A stretch of DNA of 64,000 bases from Mesorhizobium neociceri (GCF_013520985.1 NZ_JACDTY010000004.1:186001-250000), one strand, 5' to 3'; positions 9,259 through 18,641 are shown, counted from the first letter of the stretch. A program made the numbers and translations. The notes: a model not told the origin generated them from the sequence alone.

Positions 9259-10209
9259 TCAATTCTCGCTTGGACGAACCACCGGAGGGCGGGCAGCCTG
9301 CCGCGCGGCGCCGGCGGTGCCTTCGCTGCGGAACACCTCCTTGGCGATCTCGCTTATGCCGCCGAGCGTGCCGATCAGCGCCGAGGCTTCCATCGGCATC
9401 AGCACGACCTTGCTGTTGTTGGCGGTGCCGATCTTGCCCATCGCTTCGGTGTATTTCAGCGCCACGAAGTAGTTGAGCGCCTGCACGTCACCCTTGGAGA
9501 TCGCTTCCGACACAACCTGGGTGGCGCGGGCTTCGGCCTCGGCCGAGCGTTCGCGCGCTTCGGCATCGCGGAAGGCGGCTTCCTTGCGGCCTTCGGCCTC
9601 GAGGATCTGTGACTGTTTGAGACCTTCGGCGGCGAGGATCTGCGCGCGCTTGTTGCGTTCTGCCGTCATCTGCCGGCCCATCGATTCGATGAGGTTGGCC
9701 GGCGGATTGATGTCCTTGATCTCGACGCGGGTGATCTTGATGCCCCACGGATGCGCCGCTTCGTCGACGACGCGCAGCAAGCGCTCGTTGATGGCGTCGC
9801 GGTTGGACAAGAGTTCGTCGAGGTCCATCGAGCCCATGACGGTACGGATGTTGGTCATTGTCAGGTTGAGAATGGCGTTCTCCAGGCCGGCGACCTGGTA
9901 GGCGGCCTGCGCGGCATTGAGGATCTGATAGAAGGCGATGCCGTCGACACCCACTATGGCGTTGTCGCGGGTGATGATTTCCTGGCTCGGCACATCGAGC
10001 ACCTGCTCCATCATGTTCATCTTGGCGCCGATACGGTCGACGAACGGCACGATGAGATTGAGGCCGGGGCTTAGTGTTTTGGTGTAACGGCCAAAGCGCT
10101 CCACCGTATAATTGTAGCCTTGCGGGATTGTCCGGATGCCTTTGATAAGAAGCACCAACACCAGAAAGGCAAGCGCACCAATTGCAATACCGAAACCACT
10201 GAAGTCCAT
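9259..10209 (-). CDS. qmcA: SPFH/Band 7 (stomatin-like) membrane protein, QmcA-type
   Basis: This 316-residue protein has one N-terminal transmembrane helix ([17 protein letters not shown]). The SPFH/Band 7 domain follows at residues about 20-190 ([20 protein letters not shown], then [19 protein letters not shown]). The C-terminal half is an Ala/Glu-rich coiled coil ([20 protein letters not shown]), as in QmcA and stomatins. It probably forms ring-like inner-membrane scaffolds with the NfeD protein encoded downstream. The start at 10209 has AGGGAG upstream and matches the usual short N-terminus; an ATG-like codon 57 bp earlier is less likely. Confidence 0.88.
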   Translation of the reverse strand: MDFSGFGIAIGALAFLVLVLLIKGIRTIPQGYNYTVERFGRYTKTLSPGLNLIVPFVDRIGAKMNMMEQVLDVPSQEIITRDNAIVGVDGIAFYQILNAAQAAYQVAGLENAILNLTMTNIRTVMGSMDLDELLSNRDAINERLLRVVDEAAHPWGIKITRVEIKDINPPANLIESMGRQMTAERNKRAQILAAEGLKQSQILEAEGRKEAAFRDAEARERSAEAEARATQVVSEAISKGDVQALNYFVALKYTEAMGKIGTANNSKVVLMPMEASALIGTLGGISEIAKEVFRSEGTAGAARQAARPPVVRPSEN

Positions 10210-10367
10210 TTGTATCTCCCTCAGATGCCGGCCATGGCGTTGATTCCATGCAACCGACTTCACCAAACACTTAGGTGTGTTTCAATAATGTTACAATCAG
10301 GTGATCGCTGATTATTAGCGCGTGGAATAGCACAACAGGAGCGATCGATCGCCGAAATGCGGCGGCC

Positions 10368-11432
10368 TCAGACCCAGCCCGACAGCTCGCGCCGCACCAT
10401 CGCCTCGATGACCGCCATGCCCTCGGCGCTGTCGTTGAGGCAAGGGATGTGGGCGAATTTCTCGCCGCCGGCATGGTGGAAGGTTTCCGCCGCCTCGCGG
10501 CCGATCTCGTCCAATGTCTCGATGCAGTCGACGGAAAAGCCGGGATTGAGGATGGCGATCGATTTCACGCCGTCCTTCGCCAGTTTCTTGACAGTCTTGT
10601 CGGTGTAGGGCTGCAGCCATTCCTGCGCGCCGAAGCGTGACTGAAAGGTGGTGATCAGCTTCTGATCGCTCCAGCCGAGCTTTTCGCGCAGCAGCCGCGT
10701 CGTTTCCAGGCAATGCGCGCGGTAGGGGTCGCCCTTGTCGGAATAGGGTTTGGGGATGCCATGGTAGGAGGTGATGACCACCTCCGGCTCGAAGTCGAGC
10801 GTTGCCAGATGCCGCTCGATCGAATGGGCGAGCGCCTCGATATAGACCGGCTCGGCATAGTAGGGCGGCACGCTGCGGACCGCGGGTGCGGCCCGCATTT
10901 TCATCAGGGCGCGAAACAGCTGGTCGTTGGCGGTCGCGGTCGTGGTCGCCGAATATTGCGGGTAGAGCGGGAACGACAGGATGCGGTCGCAGCCCTGCGC
11001 GACCAGCTTTTCGGCAACGCTCGCGGTCGACGGACTGCCGTAGCGCATCGCCCAGTCGACGATGACATCGGGCAGGTCGGTGAGCGCCGCAGCCAGCTTT
11101 TCGCTCTGGGCGCGGGTGTAGGTGCGCAGCGGCGACTCGTTCCTCTCCCGGTTCCAGATTCTCGCGTAATTGGCGCCGGACTTCTTCGGTCTCGTCGTCA
11201 GCACCAGGCCGTAGAGGATCGGATACCAGATTGCCTTGTTGAGCTCGATAACGCGCGGATCGGAGAGGAATTCACGGAGATAGCGCCACATCGGCTTGAA
11301 ATCGGTGCCGTCGGGCGTGCCGAGATTGACCAGCATGACGCCGATCTTGCCCGGCCTACTGCCCGCCTGCGCCGGTGCACGGCCTGACGGCAGCGGCTCG
11401 GGCGCTTTCGCGGCTTTGGGGGCAAGGGTCAT
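10368..11432 (-). CDS. hemH: Ferrochelatase
   Basis: This 354-residue enzyme inserts Fe(II) into protoporphyrin IX, the last step of protohaem synthesis. The family start (KIGVMLVNLGTPDGTD) is clear from residue about 27. The active-site histidine lies in VITSYHGIPKPYSDKGDPY, and QSRFGAQEWLQPYTD and the C-terminal NPGFSVDCIETLDEI are ferrochelatase blocks. The first 25 residues are Ala/Pro-rich and not part of the fold. The ATG at 11432 follows GGAGAA. It stands alone, with its own upstream region of about 80 bp before the terminator of the nucleotidase gene. Confidence 0.95.
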   Translation of the reverse strand: MTLAPKAAKAPEPLPSGRAPAQAGSRPGKIGVMLVNLGTPDGTDFKPMWRYLREFLSDPRVIELNKAIWYPILYGLVLTTRPKKSGANYARIWNRERNESPLRTYTRAQSEKLAAALTDLPDVIVDWAMRYGSPSTASVAEKLVAQGCDRILSFPLYPQYSATTTATANDQLFRALMKMRAAPAVRSVPPYYAEPVYIEALAHSIERHLATLDFEPEVVITSYHGIPKPYSDKGDPYRAHCLETTRLLREKLGWSDQKLITTFQSRFGAQEWLQPYTDKTVKKLAKDGVKSIAILNPGFSVDCIETLDEIGREAAETFHHAGGEKFAHIPCLNDSAEGMAVIEAMVRRELSGWV

Positions 11433-11509
11433 GGCAATTCTCCGGACACGGCGCGAAACTAACGACGCCGCGCCGGTTTTCAATGCCACGTCTGGCCGCA
11501 CCTTGTCCG

Positions 11510-11546
11510 AAAAAGCAACACCCGCCCGGCGGACCGGGCGGGTGTT
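11510..11546 (-). terminator. Rho-independent terminator of the 5'-nucleotidase gene
   Basis: A perfect 13-bp stem (AACACCCGCCCGG/CCGGGCGGGTGTT, loop CGGA) lies at 11517-11546. On the minus strand GC and five T residues follow it. It sits 19 bp after the stop of the nucleotidase-LysM gene. Confidence 0.9.
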
Positions 11547-11564
11547 TCGAATTCCAGACCTGCG

Positions 11565-13559
11565 TTACTTGGCAGCCGGCGGGATGGTCAGGGTCGCGCC
11601 TACAGGAAGCCGGCGCGGCTCAAAACCCTTGTTGGCCTCGGAGATCACCTTCCATTTGGTGCCGTCGCCATAGGCCTTCTTGGCCAGATCCCAATAGGTA
11701 TCGCCGGCAACGATGATATGGCTGGTCTCGGCCGGGGCGGGCGTTGCAGGTGCAGCCTCAGCCGGTTTTGCCGGAGCAGGCGCAGCTTCGGCTGGTTTTG
11801 CCGGTTCGGCTGGTGCCGGCGTTGCCGGGGCGGTTTCCGCCGGGACAGTCGGCGGCGTGGTGGTGATGTCGCCGGATCCTGCCGGCAATGCGGGCATCGC
11901 CGGCTCGGCTGGCTTGGCCGGCTCGGCGGCCGGGGCAGCCGCCACGGTAGCCGCGATCTCGGTGATGCGGCCGTCGAGTTTCGGCGTATAGGGCCGGTGT
12001 GCGGCGAGATAGTCGGCGACCACCTGTTCCAGGCCGGGACCGTAATCATAGGCGTTCTTGGCCTTGTCGGCGAAGACCTTGTAGCCGTCGCCGCCCTGGC
12101 GGACATAATTGTTGGTGGCGACCAGATAGTCCTTGTCCGGGTTGATCGGCGCCCAGGCGCCGCCTTCCATCACCTCGACCGACTTGACGCGGCCGGCATT
12201 GGGCGCGACCGACTTGTCGAAGGAATATTTGAGACCTGCGACCTGCGGGAAGCGGCCGGCGCCGTCCTCGACCTGGCTGACGCCGTTTTCCAGCCCGGCA
12301 ACCAGATCCTTGCCGGAAATCTGGAAGGTCGCCAGCGTGTTCTGGAAGGGCAGCACGGTCAGCACCTCGCCCATGGTTACGGTGCCCTTGTCGATCGAGG
12401 CACGCAGGCCGCCGCCATTGGAGACGACGATCTCGACGCCCTGTCCCTTGACGCGGTCGAGGATGGCGTCGGAGACGAGGTTGCCCATCGCGCATTCCTT
12501 GGTGCGGCAATTCTCGCGGCTGCCGTCGATGGCCTCGGTGGTCTCGGCCACTTCCTTGTTCTTCAGCGCCTCGATCGGGGCGCCCAGCTCCTCGATGCGG
12601 GCAAGCACGGCCGGGTCCGGGGTGATCGACTTGTCGAGGAAGATCGGGTCGCCGCTGGCTTCCTTGACGTTGCCGTTGTCGTCGAACACGACCTTGAATT
12701 CACCGAGATATTTCGAATAGGAGGCCGCCTGCACCACCGGCACCTTGGAGCCGTCGGGGTTGTCGACCATGGTCGGATAGGGTCCTTCCGCCTTCGGATC
12801 GGTGTTGGACAGAAGCGAATGGCTGTGGCCGCCGACGACCACGTCGATGCCGGGGATTTTGGCGATGACGTCGCGCTCGCGCCTGTAGCCGATATGGGTG
12901 ACGGCGATGATCTTGTTGACGCCTTGCGCCTTCAGCTTCTCGACTTCCGCCGTGATCGACTTGACGTCGTCGGCGATGGTGATGTTGGGGCCGGGCGAGG
13001 CGAGTTCCGGCGTGTCATTGGTCACGGCGCCGATGATACCGATCTTCTGGCCGCCGACCTCAAGCACGATCGACGGCTTGATCTTGCCCGAGGCGCCAGA
13101 CTTGTCGTTGGCCACGACATTGGCGCTGACGACCGGGAACTGCGCCTTGTCGAGGTAGGGCACCAGCGCGCTCTCGCCATCGTCAAACTCGTGGTTGCCA
13201 AGCGTCACCGCGTCGGGCTTGATCTGATTGAGAAATTCCTCCTCCGCTGTGCCCTTGTAGGTGATGTAGAACAGCGATCCCTGGAAGCTGTCGCCTGCAT
13301 TGAGCAGCAGCACGTTCTGGCCTTCGAGCTTCTTGCGCTCCTGGGCGATCGCGGTGACCAGCCGGCCGGCGCCGCCGATGCATTCACCCTTGGTTTCTTC
13401 CTCGGCCGAGCAGGTCGACTCGTATTTGTTGTTGCCTTCGATGCGGCTGTGCCAATCGTTGAAATGCAGGATGTTCAACGTGTAGTCGGCAAAGGATGGT
13501 GCGGCCGACAGGCCGAGCGTCGAGGCAGAAAGGGCGGCAATGGCAGCGAGCTTCTTCAT
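11565..13559 (-). CDS. Periplasmic 5'-nucleotidase/metallophosphatase with C-terminal LysM domain
   Basis: This 664-residue exported enzyme belongs to the UshA/5'-nucleotidase family, which hydrolyses extracellular nucleotides or nucleotide sugars. Its signal peptide ends near PSFA. Metallophosphatase motifs are complete: ILHFNDWHSR, LLNAGDSFQGS, LGNHEFDDG and VVGGHSHSLL. The second 5'-nucleotidase domain carries SNGGGLRASIDKG. After residue about 535 comes a Pro/Ala/Glu-rich linker with repeated PAEPAKPAEAAPA units. A LysM-like domain then ends the protein (HIIVAGDTYWDLAKKAYGDG). The LysM suggests retention on peptidoglycan. The second of two adjacent ATG codons is chosen because CAGGAG is then better spaced. 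Confidence 0.88.
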   Translation of the reverse strand: MKKLAAIAALSASTLGLSAAPSFADYTLNILHFNDWHSRIEGNNKYESTCSAEEETKGECIGGAGRLVTAIAQERKKLEGQNVLLLNAGDSFQGSLFYITYKGTAEEEFLNQIKPDAVTLGNHEFDDGESALVPYLDKAQFPVVSANVVANDKSGASGKIKPSIVLEVGGQKIGIIGAVTNDTPELASPGPNITIADDVKSITAEVEKLKAQGVNKIIAVTHIGYRRERDVIAKIPGIDVVVGGHSHSLLSNTDPKAEGPYPTMVDNPDGSKVPVVQAASYSKYLGEFKVVFDDNGNVKEASGDPIFLDKSITPDPAVLARIEELGAPIEALKNKEVAETTEAIDGSRENCRTKECAMGNLVSDAILDRVKGQGVEIVVSNGGGLRASIDKGTVTMGEVLTVLPFQNTLATFQISGKDLVAGLENGVSQVEDGAGRFPQVAGLKYSFDKSVAPNAGRVKSVEVMEGGAWAPINPDKDYLVATNNYVRQGGDGYKVFADKAKNAYDYGPGLEQVVADYLAAHRPYTPKLDGRITEIAATVAAAPAAEPAKPAEPAMPALPAGSGDITTTPPTVPAETAPATPAPAEPAKPAEAAPAPAKPAEAAPATPAPAETSHIIVAGDTYWDLAKKAYGDGTKWKVISEANKGFEPRRLPVGATLTIPPAAK

Positions 13560-13707
13560 CATCGTCTCCTGGATGGAACCTGATCAAAGCGTTCAACGCT
13601 CTTGCTTGACTGCAGGATAACAGCCAGCTTTTGGTCATGTTCACATCGCGGTTGTAGCGATGCAAGAAGAATCAGGGCGAGCGAAATCGGCATCGGTTTG
13701 CCGGCAT

Positions 13708-13741
13708 AAAAAAGGCGGCGGCATCACGCCGCCGCCTTTTT
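13708..13741 (-). terminator. Rho-independent terminator of the Omp10-like gene (bidirectional form)
   Basis: GGCGGCGGC (13714-13722) pairs perfectly with GCCGCCGCC (13728-13736) around ATCAC. A-run and T-run flanks lie on both sides, so it could work in both directions. It ends the Omp10-like gene 22 bp after its stop. Confidence 0.85.
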
Positions 13742-13762
13742 AGAAGGCTATATCAGACAGGC

Positions 13763-14140
13763 TCAGCCGCGCCTGGTCAGGACGAAGTTCTGGCCGGCGG
13801 AGCTGGTGCAATTCAGCTGGTTGATGGACACCAGCAGGCAGTTGAAAGCGATCGGCTGCTGCCGGATCAGCGAGGTTCCGTTGATCTCGACCGAGGTGGC
13901 GCCGGTCTTGGTATAGCTGCCATCAGCGAATTTCTCGCCGGTCTCTGCCGAAACGGTGGTGAAGACGCCGCCGTTCAAGGTCGAGACCGCCTTGCCTTCG
14001 GCGTTCAGCCATGAGCCTTCGACGCCTCGCGACTGCGATGAGATCGGTGGTCCGTCGGAACCGCCGGTGGTGCAGGCGGCAAGCATCGTGGCAAGAGCGC
14101 CCGCCGCGCCCGCCGAAAGAATTTTGCGCGCAATCGTCAT
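13763..14140 (-). CDS. omp10: Omp10-family outer-membrane lipoprotein
   Basis: This 125-residue lipoprotein has a signal peptide ending in the lipobox LAAC (Cys about residue 22), so the mature protein should be acylated. The body (GVEGSWLNAEGKAVSTLNGG, LNCTSSAGQNF, then LTRRG at the end) is recognisably the same as Brucella Omp10 as I remember it, including the LNCTSSAG block near the C-terminus. Omp10 is a surface-exposed immunogenic outer-membrane lipoprotein whose molecular role is not settled. AGGAGAGG precedes the ATG. It is monocistronic with a strong terminator. Confidence 0.82.
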   Translation of the reverse strand: MTIARKILSAGAAGALATMLAACTTGGSDGPPISSQSRGVEGSWLNAEGKAVSTLNGGVFTTVSAETGEKFADGSYTKTGATSVEINGTSLIRQQPIAFNCLLVSINQLNCTSSAGQNFVLTRRG

Positions 14141-14230
14141 ATCAAATCCTCTCCTGGCGCATCGGCCCAATCGCCAAACGACGTTTGGGAACACGATGTG
14201 CGTGGCCTCAAGTTTCCAGAGCGGTCCCTC

Positions 14231-14297
14231 GTGCGCCCAAATGGGCGCACACTGCTCTCGTCCGCATCCCTTCAATCGCCCGATTTCCGGGCGATTG
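14231..14297 (-). terminator. Tandem hairpins after homospermidine synthase (weak terminator candidate)
   Basis: Two perfect stems lie between the hss stop and the Omp10-like gene: GTGCGCCC/GGGCGCAC (14231-14250) and CAATCGCCC/GGGCGATTG (14273-14297). No T-run follows on the minus strand. They may therefore be 3'-end stabilising hairpins rather than intrinsic terminators. Confidence 0.35.
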
Positions 14298-14326
14298 CAA
14301 GGCAGTGAGGCAGGGGTAGGGAACCG

Positions 14327-15772
14327 CTATCGGACGAGGATGTTGCGGAATTGCCACGGGTCGTTTTTGTCGAGGTCCTCGGGGAAGAGACCCGGACGGT
14401 TATCGAGCGGCGTCCAGTCGGTGTAGTAGCCCTTGACCGGCCCGAGGTACTGGGACTGCACTTCCAGGCAGCGCTTGTAGTCCATCTCGTCGGCCTCGAC
14501 GATGCCGGCCTCCGGGTTTTCCAGCGCCCAGACCATGCCGGCGAGCACGGCCGAGGTGACCTGCATGCCGGTGGCGTTCTGGTAGGGGGCCAGCTTGTGG
14601 GCTTCCGCCAGCGAGAGCTGCGAGCCGTACCAGTAGGCGTTCTTGTCGTGGCCGTAGAGCAGCACGCCGAGTTCGTCGACACCGTCGACCAGCTCGTTCT
14701 CGTCAAGCACGTGATGGACGGGCTGTGCCTTGCCTGCGGCGCCGAACATTTCGTGGAGTGACAGCACGGCGTCGTTGCAGGGGTGATAGGCATAATGGCA
14801 GGTCGGGCGGTAGTGGACCTTGCCCTTCTTGCCACGCACGGTGAAGAAGTCGGCGATCGAAATCGCCTCGTTATGCGTCACCAGGAAACCGTATTGCTCT
14901 CCCGGCGTCGGGCACCATGAACGCACGCGGGTGTTGGCGCCGGGCTGTTCGAGATAGATCGCCGCCTTGGAGCCATGCTTGTGCTTCTGGCCGTTCTTCG
15001 GCATCCATTTCTCATGCGTGCCCCAGCCGAGTTCGGCCGGCTGCAGGCCCTCAGAGATGAAACCCTCGACCGACCAGGTGTTCCAGAACACGTTCATCGG
15101 CTTCGGCTTCTTGGTGCGCTGGGTGTCGCGCTCGGCGATGTGGATGCCCTTGACGCCGGCCTTCTTCATCAGCTTGGCCCAGCCGTCACGGTCGTCCTGT
15201 GCCGGCTCGGAAAATTCGAGGCCGAGATCGCCGGCGAGGTTAAGCAGCGCCTGCTTGACGAACCACGAGACCATGCCCGGATTGGCGCCGCAGGTCGAAA
15301 CCGCGGTCGCGCCGCCGGGCTTGTCGTGCTTTTCCTTGATCATGGCTTCGCGCAGCGCGTAGTTGGTGCGGCTTGCATTGTCGGCCTTGGTGTCGAAATA
15401 GAAGCCGAGCCACGGCTCGACGACGGTGTCGATGTAGAGCACGCCGAGCTTGCGGCAGAGCCGCATCAGGTCGACCGAGCCGGTATCGACGGATAGATTG
15501 ACGCAAAAGCCCTGGCCGCCACCATTGGTCAGAAGCGGGGTCAACAGCTTCTTGTAGTTCTTCTCGGTCACGTGTTCCTGGACGAAGGCGATGCCGCGCT
15601 CGTCGAGCAGCTTGCGGTCGGTGTCACGCGGGTCGACGACCGTCATGCGCGACTTGTCGAATTTGAAATGACGCTCGATCAGAGGCAGCGTTCCCCGTCC
15701 GATCGAACCGAAGCCGATCATCACGACAGGGCCGGTGATTTCACCGTAAACGGGCCAGTTTTCATTCGCCAT
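14327..15772 (-). CDS. hss: Homospermidine synthase
   Basis: This 481-residue NAD-dependent enzyme makes sym-homospermidine from two putrescines, the major long polyamine of many rhizobia. The Rossmann motif VVMIGFGSIGRGTLPLIERH opens the protein, and TVVDPRDTDRKLLDERGI follows. The long C-terminal saccharopine-dehydrogenase-like part contains CGANPGMVSWFVKQAL and TRVRSWCPTPGEQYGFL. Length fits the bacterial family. The ATG at 15772 has AAGGAG upstream; an earlier in-frame start has none. Together with the ornithine/lysine decarboxylase at 40 kb it would supply homospermidine. Confidence 0.93.
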   Translation of the reverse strand: MANENWPVYGEITGPVVMIGFGSIGRGTLPLIERHFKFDKSRMTVVDPRDTDRKLLDERGIAFVQEHVTEKNYKKLLTPLLTNGGGQGFCVNLSVDTGSVDLMRLCRKLGVLYIDTVVEPWLGFYFDTKADNASRTNYALREAMIKEKHDKPGGATAVSTCGANPGMVSWFVKQALLNLAGDLGLEFSEPAQDDRDGWAKLMKKAGVKGIHIAERDTQRTKKPKPMNVFWNTWSVEGFISEGLQPAELGWGTHEKWMPKNGQKHKHGSKAAIYLEQPGANTRVRSWCPTPGEQYGFLVTHNEAISIADFFTVRGKKGKVHYRPTCHYAYHPCNDAVLSLHEMFGAAGKAQPVHHVLDENELVDGVDELGVLLYGHDKNAYWYGSQLSLAEAHKLAPYQNATGMQVTSAVLAGMVWALENPEAGIVEADEMDYKRCLEVQSQYLGPVKGYYTDWTPLDNRPGLFPEDLDKNDPWQFRNILVR

Positions 15773-15905
15773 TTTATCGAGCACTCCTTCAAAAAACCCG
15801 GGAAATTGGGGCAAACATGCGCAAAACCGGGCATTTTTTTGCCCGGCAACCAAGCGCTACATCACAGATCATTGTCACAAACCAGTGAAAAGCGCCAACT
15901 GGTGG

Positions 15906-16832
15906 CTAGCCGTCATTGGCCATGTGGTTAAGGACGCCAATCAACCGGTCGCGGTCGGCGGTCATGCCCTTGTAGTCGAGCTGAGCCTCGTCCAGCGCCA
16001 GCAATTGCGCGGCGAAAGATGCGGCAAGCGTTGCCCGGTCGGGATGCCGCGCCAGCATTTTCAGCGGATCGAGATGGATGCGGATGGTGAACAAGATGTC
16101 GCGCGAGGAAGGCAGCTTGCGCAGCGTCTGGCGCTCGACGCGGATGAAGGCGTGTGCGTTGACGTCGCCGTCCGGAAAGCGCGACGGGCGGTTGGTGGCA
16201 CGGTCGATGCGCTCGACATTGGAGAGTGGATGATAGAGTGCGTCGTCGGCCTGGATCGACCAATTGAAGCGCTCGACGGCCTGGCCCTGGAGGCCGTCGA
16301 ACATGCGGTTGATGAGTTCGGCTGGCCTGGTGCCCGGACCGAAACCCGGCACCGGTGCGTGAATCTCTTGCAGCGGCCGACCGAATTTTTCGACCAGCAG
16401 CCAGGATGAGGGGAAGCACAGCGACCCGGCGGCGAGCCGCCAGCCGCTGTCGTCGCGGCGCATCAGGATCAGGTCTTCCTGGACGAGCAGCGAGGCTGCG
16501 ACCAACGGGGCGTCGCTGAAGACATCAATTCTGTTGCCTTTGGCGCCGATGACCTCGATCCCGGCGCTCGTGCGCCGATAGGTTTCGGGAAATGTCGCCA
16601 TCAGATGCGCTTCGATGAGGTCGCGCACTTCGCGCTGGGCGTCGCGGGTGCCGTCTTCCTCGACAAACACTTTGTCAGGAATTTCAGCATAGAGCCGCCG
16701 CTTCTCGGCGAGATGGTCGACGAGGTGCCCGTCGACTTCGATCCATTTGTCGAGCTCGAGCGGCTTCAGCCCGATGGTGAAGAGCTTTGACGATCCGTCA
16801 TAGGGCGTGTGGGTGGGCTGACGAGAATTCAT
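15906..16832 (-). CDS. DUF3445 family protein (haem-dependent oxidative N-demethylase-like)
   Basis: This 308-residue soluble protein matches the DUF3445 family, some members of which are the alpha subunit of a haem-dependent oxidative N-demethylase. Recognisable blocks are the N-terminal FTIGLKPLELDKWIEVD, the central LAAGSLCFPSSWLLVEKFG, HAPVPGFGPGTRP, and VERFNWSIQADDALYHP. No partner subunits (flavin reductase or Rieske type) lie beside it, so oxidative demethylation here is uncertain. The downstream gene on the same strand is the overlapping pabC/pabB pair's neighbour, 73 bp beyond its start. Confidence 0.7.
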   Translation of the reverse strand: MNSRQPTHTPYDGSSKLFTIGLKPLELDKWIEVDGHLVDHLAEKRRLYAEIPDKVFVEEDGTRDAQREVRDLIEAHLMATFPETYRRTSAGIEVIGAKGNRIDVFSDAPLVAASLLVQEDLILMRRDDSGWRLAAGSLCFPSSWLLVEKFGRPLQEIHAPVPGFGPGTRPAELINRMFDGLQGQAVERFNWSIQADDALYHPLSNVERIDRATNRPSRFPDGDVNAHAFIRVERQTLRKLPSSRDILFTIRIHLDPLKMLARHPDRATLAASFAAQLLALDEAQLDYKGMTADRDRLIGVLNHMANDG

Positions 16833-16884
16833 GCTTTGCTAGAAAGTGTCCAATGCCGGCGGTCATTCTCGCAGCCGCTTCGTA

Positions 16885-17547
16885 TCAGGCCAATGTTGCC
16901 GGGATCAAGCCGCGCAGCGAATTGCCGACGAACAGCGCCTTGGCGGATTTCAAATCACTATAGCTGTAGATCGCTTCCTGGGCGCGGCCTTCGTCCAGCA
17001 GCTCGGCGCGCAATACGCCAGGCAGCAGGCCGCAGTCGAGCCGGGGTGTCATCAGCACGCCATCGCCGAAATCGGCAAAGACATTGGTGATCGTGCCTTC
17101 GCAGATCTCGCCGCGCTCATTGGCCAAAAGCACCTCGTCGGCGCGAGTAGCGAGGTATTCGGCACGAGCATTGATATAGACCTGCCGCCGGCTGGTCTTG
17201 TGGCGCAATAGCGTATCGCCGGAATTGAGCCGGATCCGCGCCAATTGCAGCCGCCAGACCTTGTCGGCAGCGAGCGCCTCGTAGGGCTGAGCCGCAGCTG
17301 TCACCTCGCCATTGCGCTGCAAGGCGAGACGGGCGCGCAGTGCCGTCTGCTGCCGGCCAACAGTGTTTGCCAGCACCTCGCCGATGCGCGGCGGATCGCA
17401 GGCAAAGCCCAGTTCTTCCGCCGAGCCGTAAAGGCGCGCGAGATGGCGCTCGAAGCGGAGGAAGCCCGGACTGGGCTCCCAGCGCATGGTCTCGATCAGC
17501 TCGAAGTCGGCGGTGTTCCCGTCGCGAAGCGCGCCTTCAGCAGACAC
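16885..17547 (-). CDS. pabC: Class IV aminotransferase, probable 4-amino-4-deoxychorismate lyase
   Basis: This 220-residue PLP enzyme of the branched-chain aminotransferase fold would convert aminodeoxychorismate to p-aminobenzoate and pyruvate for folate. Family features are FELIETMRWEPSPGFLRFERHLARL at the start, the Lys-bearing segment HKTSRRQVYINAR, and the C-terminal ERGEICEGTITNVF with LMTPRLDCGLLPGVLR. The chosen GTG at 17547 lies 9 bp after AGGAGGAG and inside the end of pabB, a 52-bp overlap that implies translational coupling. No in-frame ATG fits before residue about 19. A branched-chain role is less likely given the pabB neighbour. Confidence 0.82.
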   Translation of the reverse strand: MSAEGALRDGNTADFELIETMRWEPSPGFLRFERHLARLYGSAEELGFACDPPRIGEVLANTVGRQQTALRARLALQRNGEVTAAAQPYEALAADKVWRLQLARIRLNSGDTLLRHKTSRRQVYINARAEYLATRADEVLLANERGEICEGTITNVFADFGDGVLMTPRLDCGLLPGVLRAELLDEGRAQEAIYSYSDLKSAKALFVGNSLRGLIPATLA

Positions 17548-18641
17548 TCCTGATACTCCTCCTCGGCGGTCGAATCGAAGACGACGCCGCCACCGACATT
17601 GTAGACGGCCTCGCCGCTGGAAAAGAGCGAGATGGTGCGGATCGCCACCGAAAAGCGCATCGTGCCGCCGGGCGCGATCCACCCGATGGCGCCGCAATAG
17701 ACATCGCGCGGCGTGGCTTCCAGATCGTGCAGGATTTCCATGGCACGGATTTTTGGCGCCCCGGTGATCGAGCCGCAGGGGAACAGAGCCGCGAAGATCT
17801 GGCGGACGCCGAGATCGGGCAACAGCTTCGCCCTGACGCGGCTGACCATCTGGTGGACGGTCGGGTAGCTCTCGATGCGGAACAGTTCCGGCACCTCCAG
17901 CGTGCCGACCTCGCTGATCAGCGAAATGTCGTTGCGCAGGAGATCGACGATCATCCGGTTCTCGGCCTGGTTCTTCTCGTCATTGCGCAAGAACGCCTTC
18001 AGCCGCGCGTCCTCGGCCTTGGTCGCGCCGCGCGGCGCGGTGCCCTTCATCGGATGGGTTTCGATCATGCCCGCAGCGTCGATCTCGAAGAACAGTTCGG
18101 GCGAGCGCGACAAGATAATGGGATCACTGAGCGAAATCAGCGCGCCGTATTTGACCGGCTGGCGCCCGGTCAGCGCGTCGAAGGCGGCCAGCGGATCGCC
18201 GGACCACTGCGCCTGGACCGGAAAGGTCAGATTGCCCTGGTAGCAATCGCCCTTGCGGATGTGATCGTGCAGCCGCGCGAAGCGTTTGGCGTAATCCCGC
18301 TCTGACCAGACGGCCCTGGCGTCGAAGATCGGGCCGTTGCTGGCCGGCGCGTTGTTCTGCGGCACCGCCTGTTCAACCGGGGCGTCGAACACGCCGAGAC
18401 AGACCAGCGGCGCGCGCCGGCCCTCGGGGAGCAGCGGCACCAGTTTCGGTTCCAGCAGGTAACCGGCTTCGTAGGAGAAATAGCCCGCCAGCCATTTGCC
18501 GGCCTCGGATGCCGCCTGCGCAGCCGCCAGCGCCGGCAGAAAATCCTTGGCATCATAGGCGACGATGATGTCGGCCGGGCGGTCGAAGACCAGCTGACGG
18601 CCGCTTTCGTCGTTGCGGAAAATGGCAGAGGGCAGGGGCAT
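17496..18641 (-). CDS. pabB: Aminodeoxychorismate synthase component I
   Basis: This 381-residue chorismate-binding enzyme aminates chorismate to 4-amino-4-deoxychorismate for folate. Conserved blocks are SPELFFEID, HPMKGTAPRG, AENRMIVDLLRNDIS, the TVHQMVSRVRA segment, FPCGSITGAPKIRAMEI, and the glycine-rich end YCGAIGWIAPGG. Length is on the short side because the N-terminal lobe is reduced, as in many alphaproteobacterial stand-alone PabB proteins. Ammonia may come from a PabA encoded elsewhere. It overlaps the downstream lyase gene; the two form a folate-precursor unit. Confidence 0.88.
   Translation of the reverse strand: MPLPSAIFRNDESGRQLVFDRPADIIVAYDAKDFLPALAAAQAASEAGKWLAGYFSYEAGYLLEPKLVPLLPEGRRAPLVCLGVFDAPVEQAVPQNNAPASNGPIFDARAVWSERDYAKRFARLHDHIRKGDCYQGNLTFPVQAQWSGDPLAAFDALTGRQPVKYGALISLSDPIILSRSPELFFEIDAAGMIETHPMKGTAPRGATKAEDARLKAFLRNDEKNQAENRMIVDLLRNDISLISEVGTLEVPELFRIESYPTVHQMVSRVRAKLLPDLGVRQIFAALFPCGSITGAPKIRAMEILHDLEATPRDVYCGAIGWIAPGGTMRFSVAIRTISLFSSGEAVYNVGGGVVFDSTAEEEYQECLLKARFATGTPPTSS

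Noticed and set aside
11718..13583. Plus-strand frame of 621 codons
   Set aside because: Antisense shadow of the 5'-nucleotidase-LysM gene, which has all catalytic motifs.
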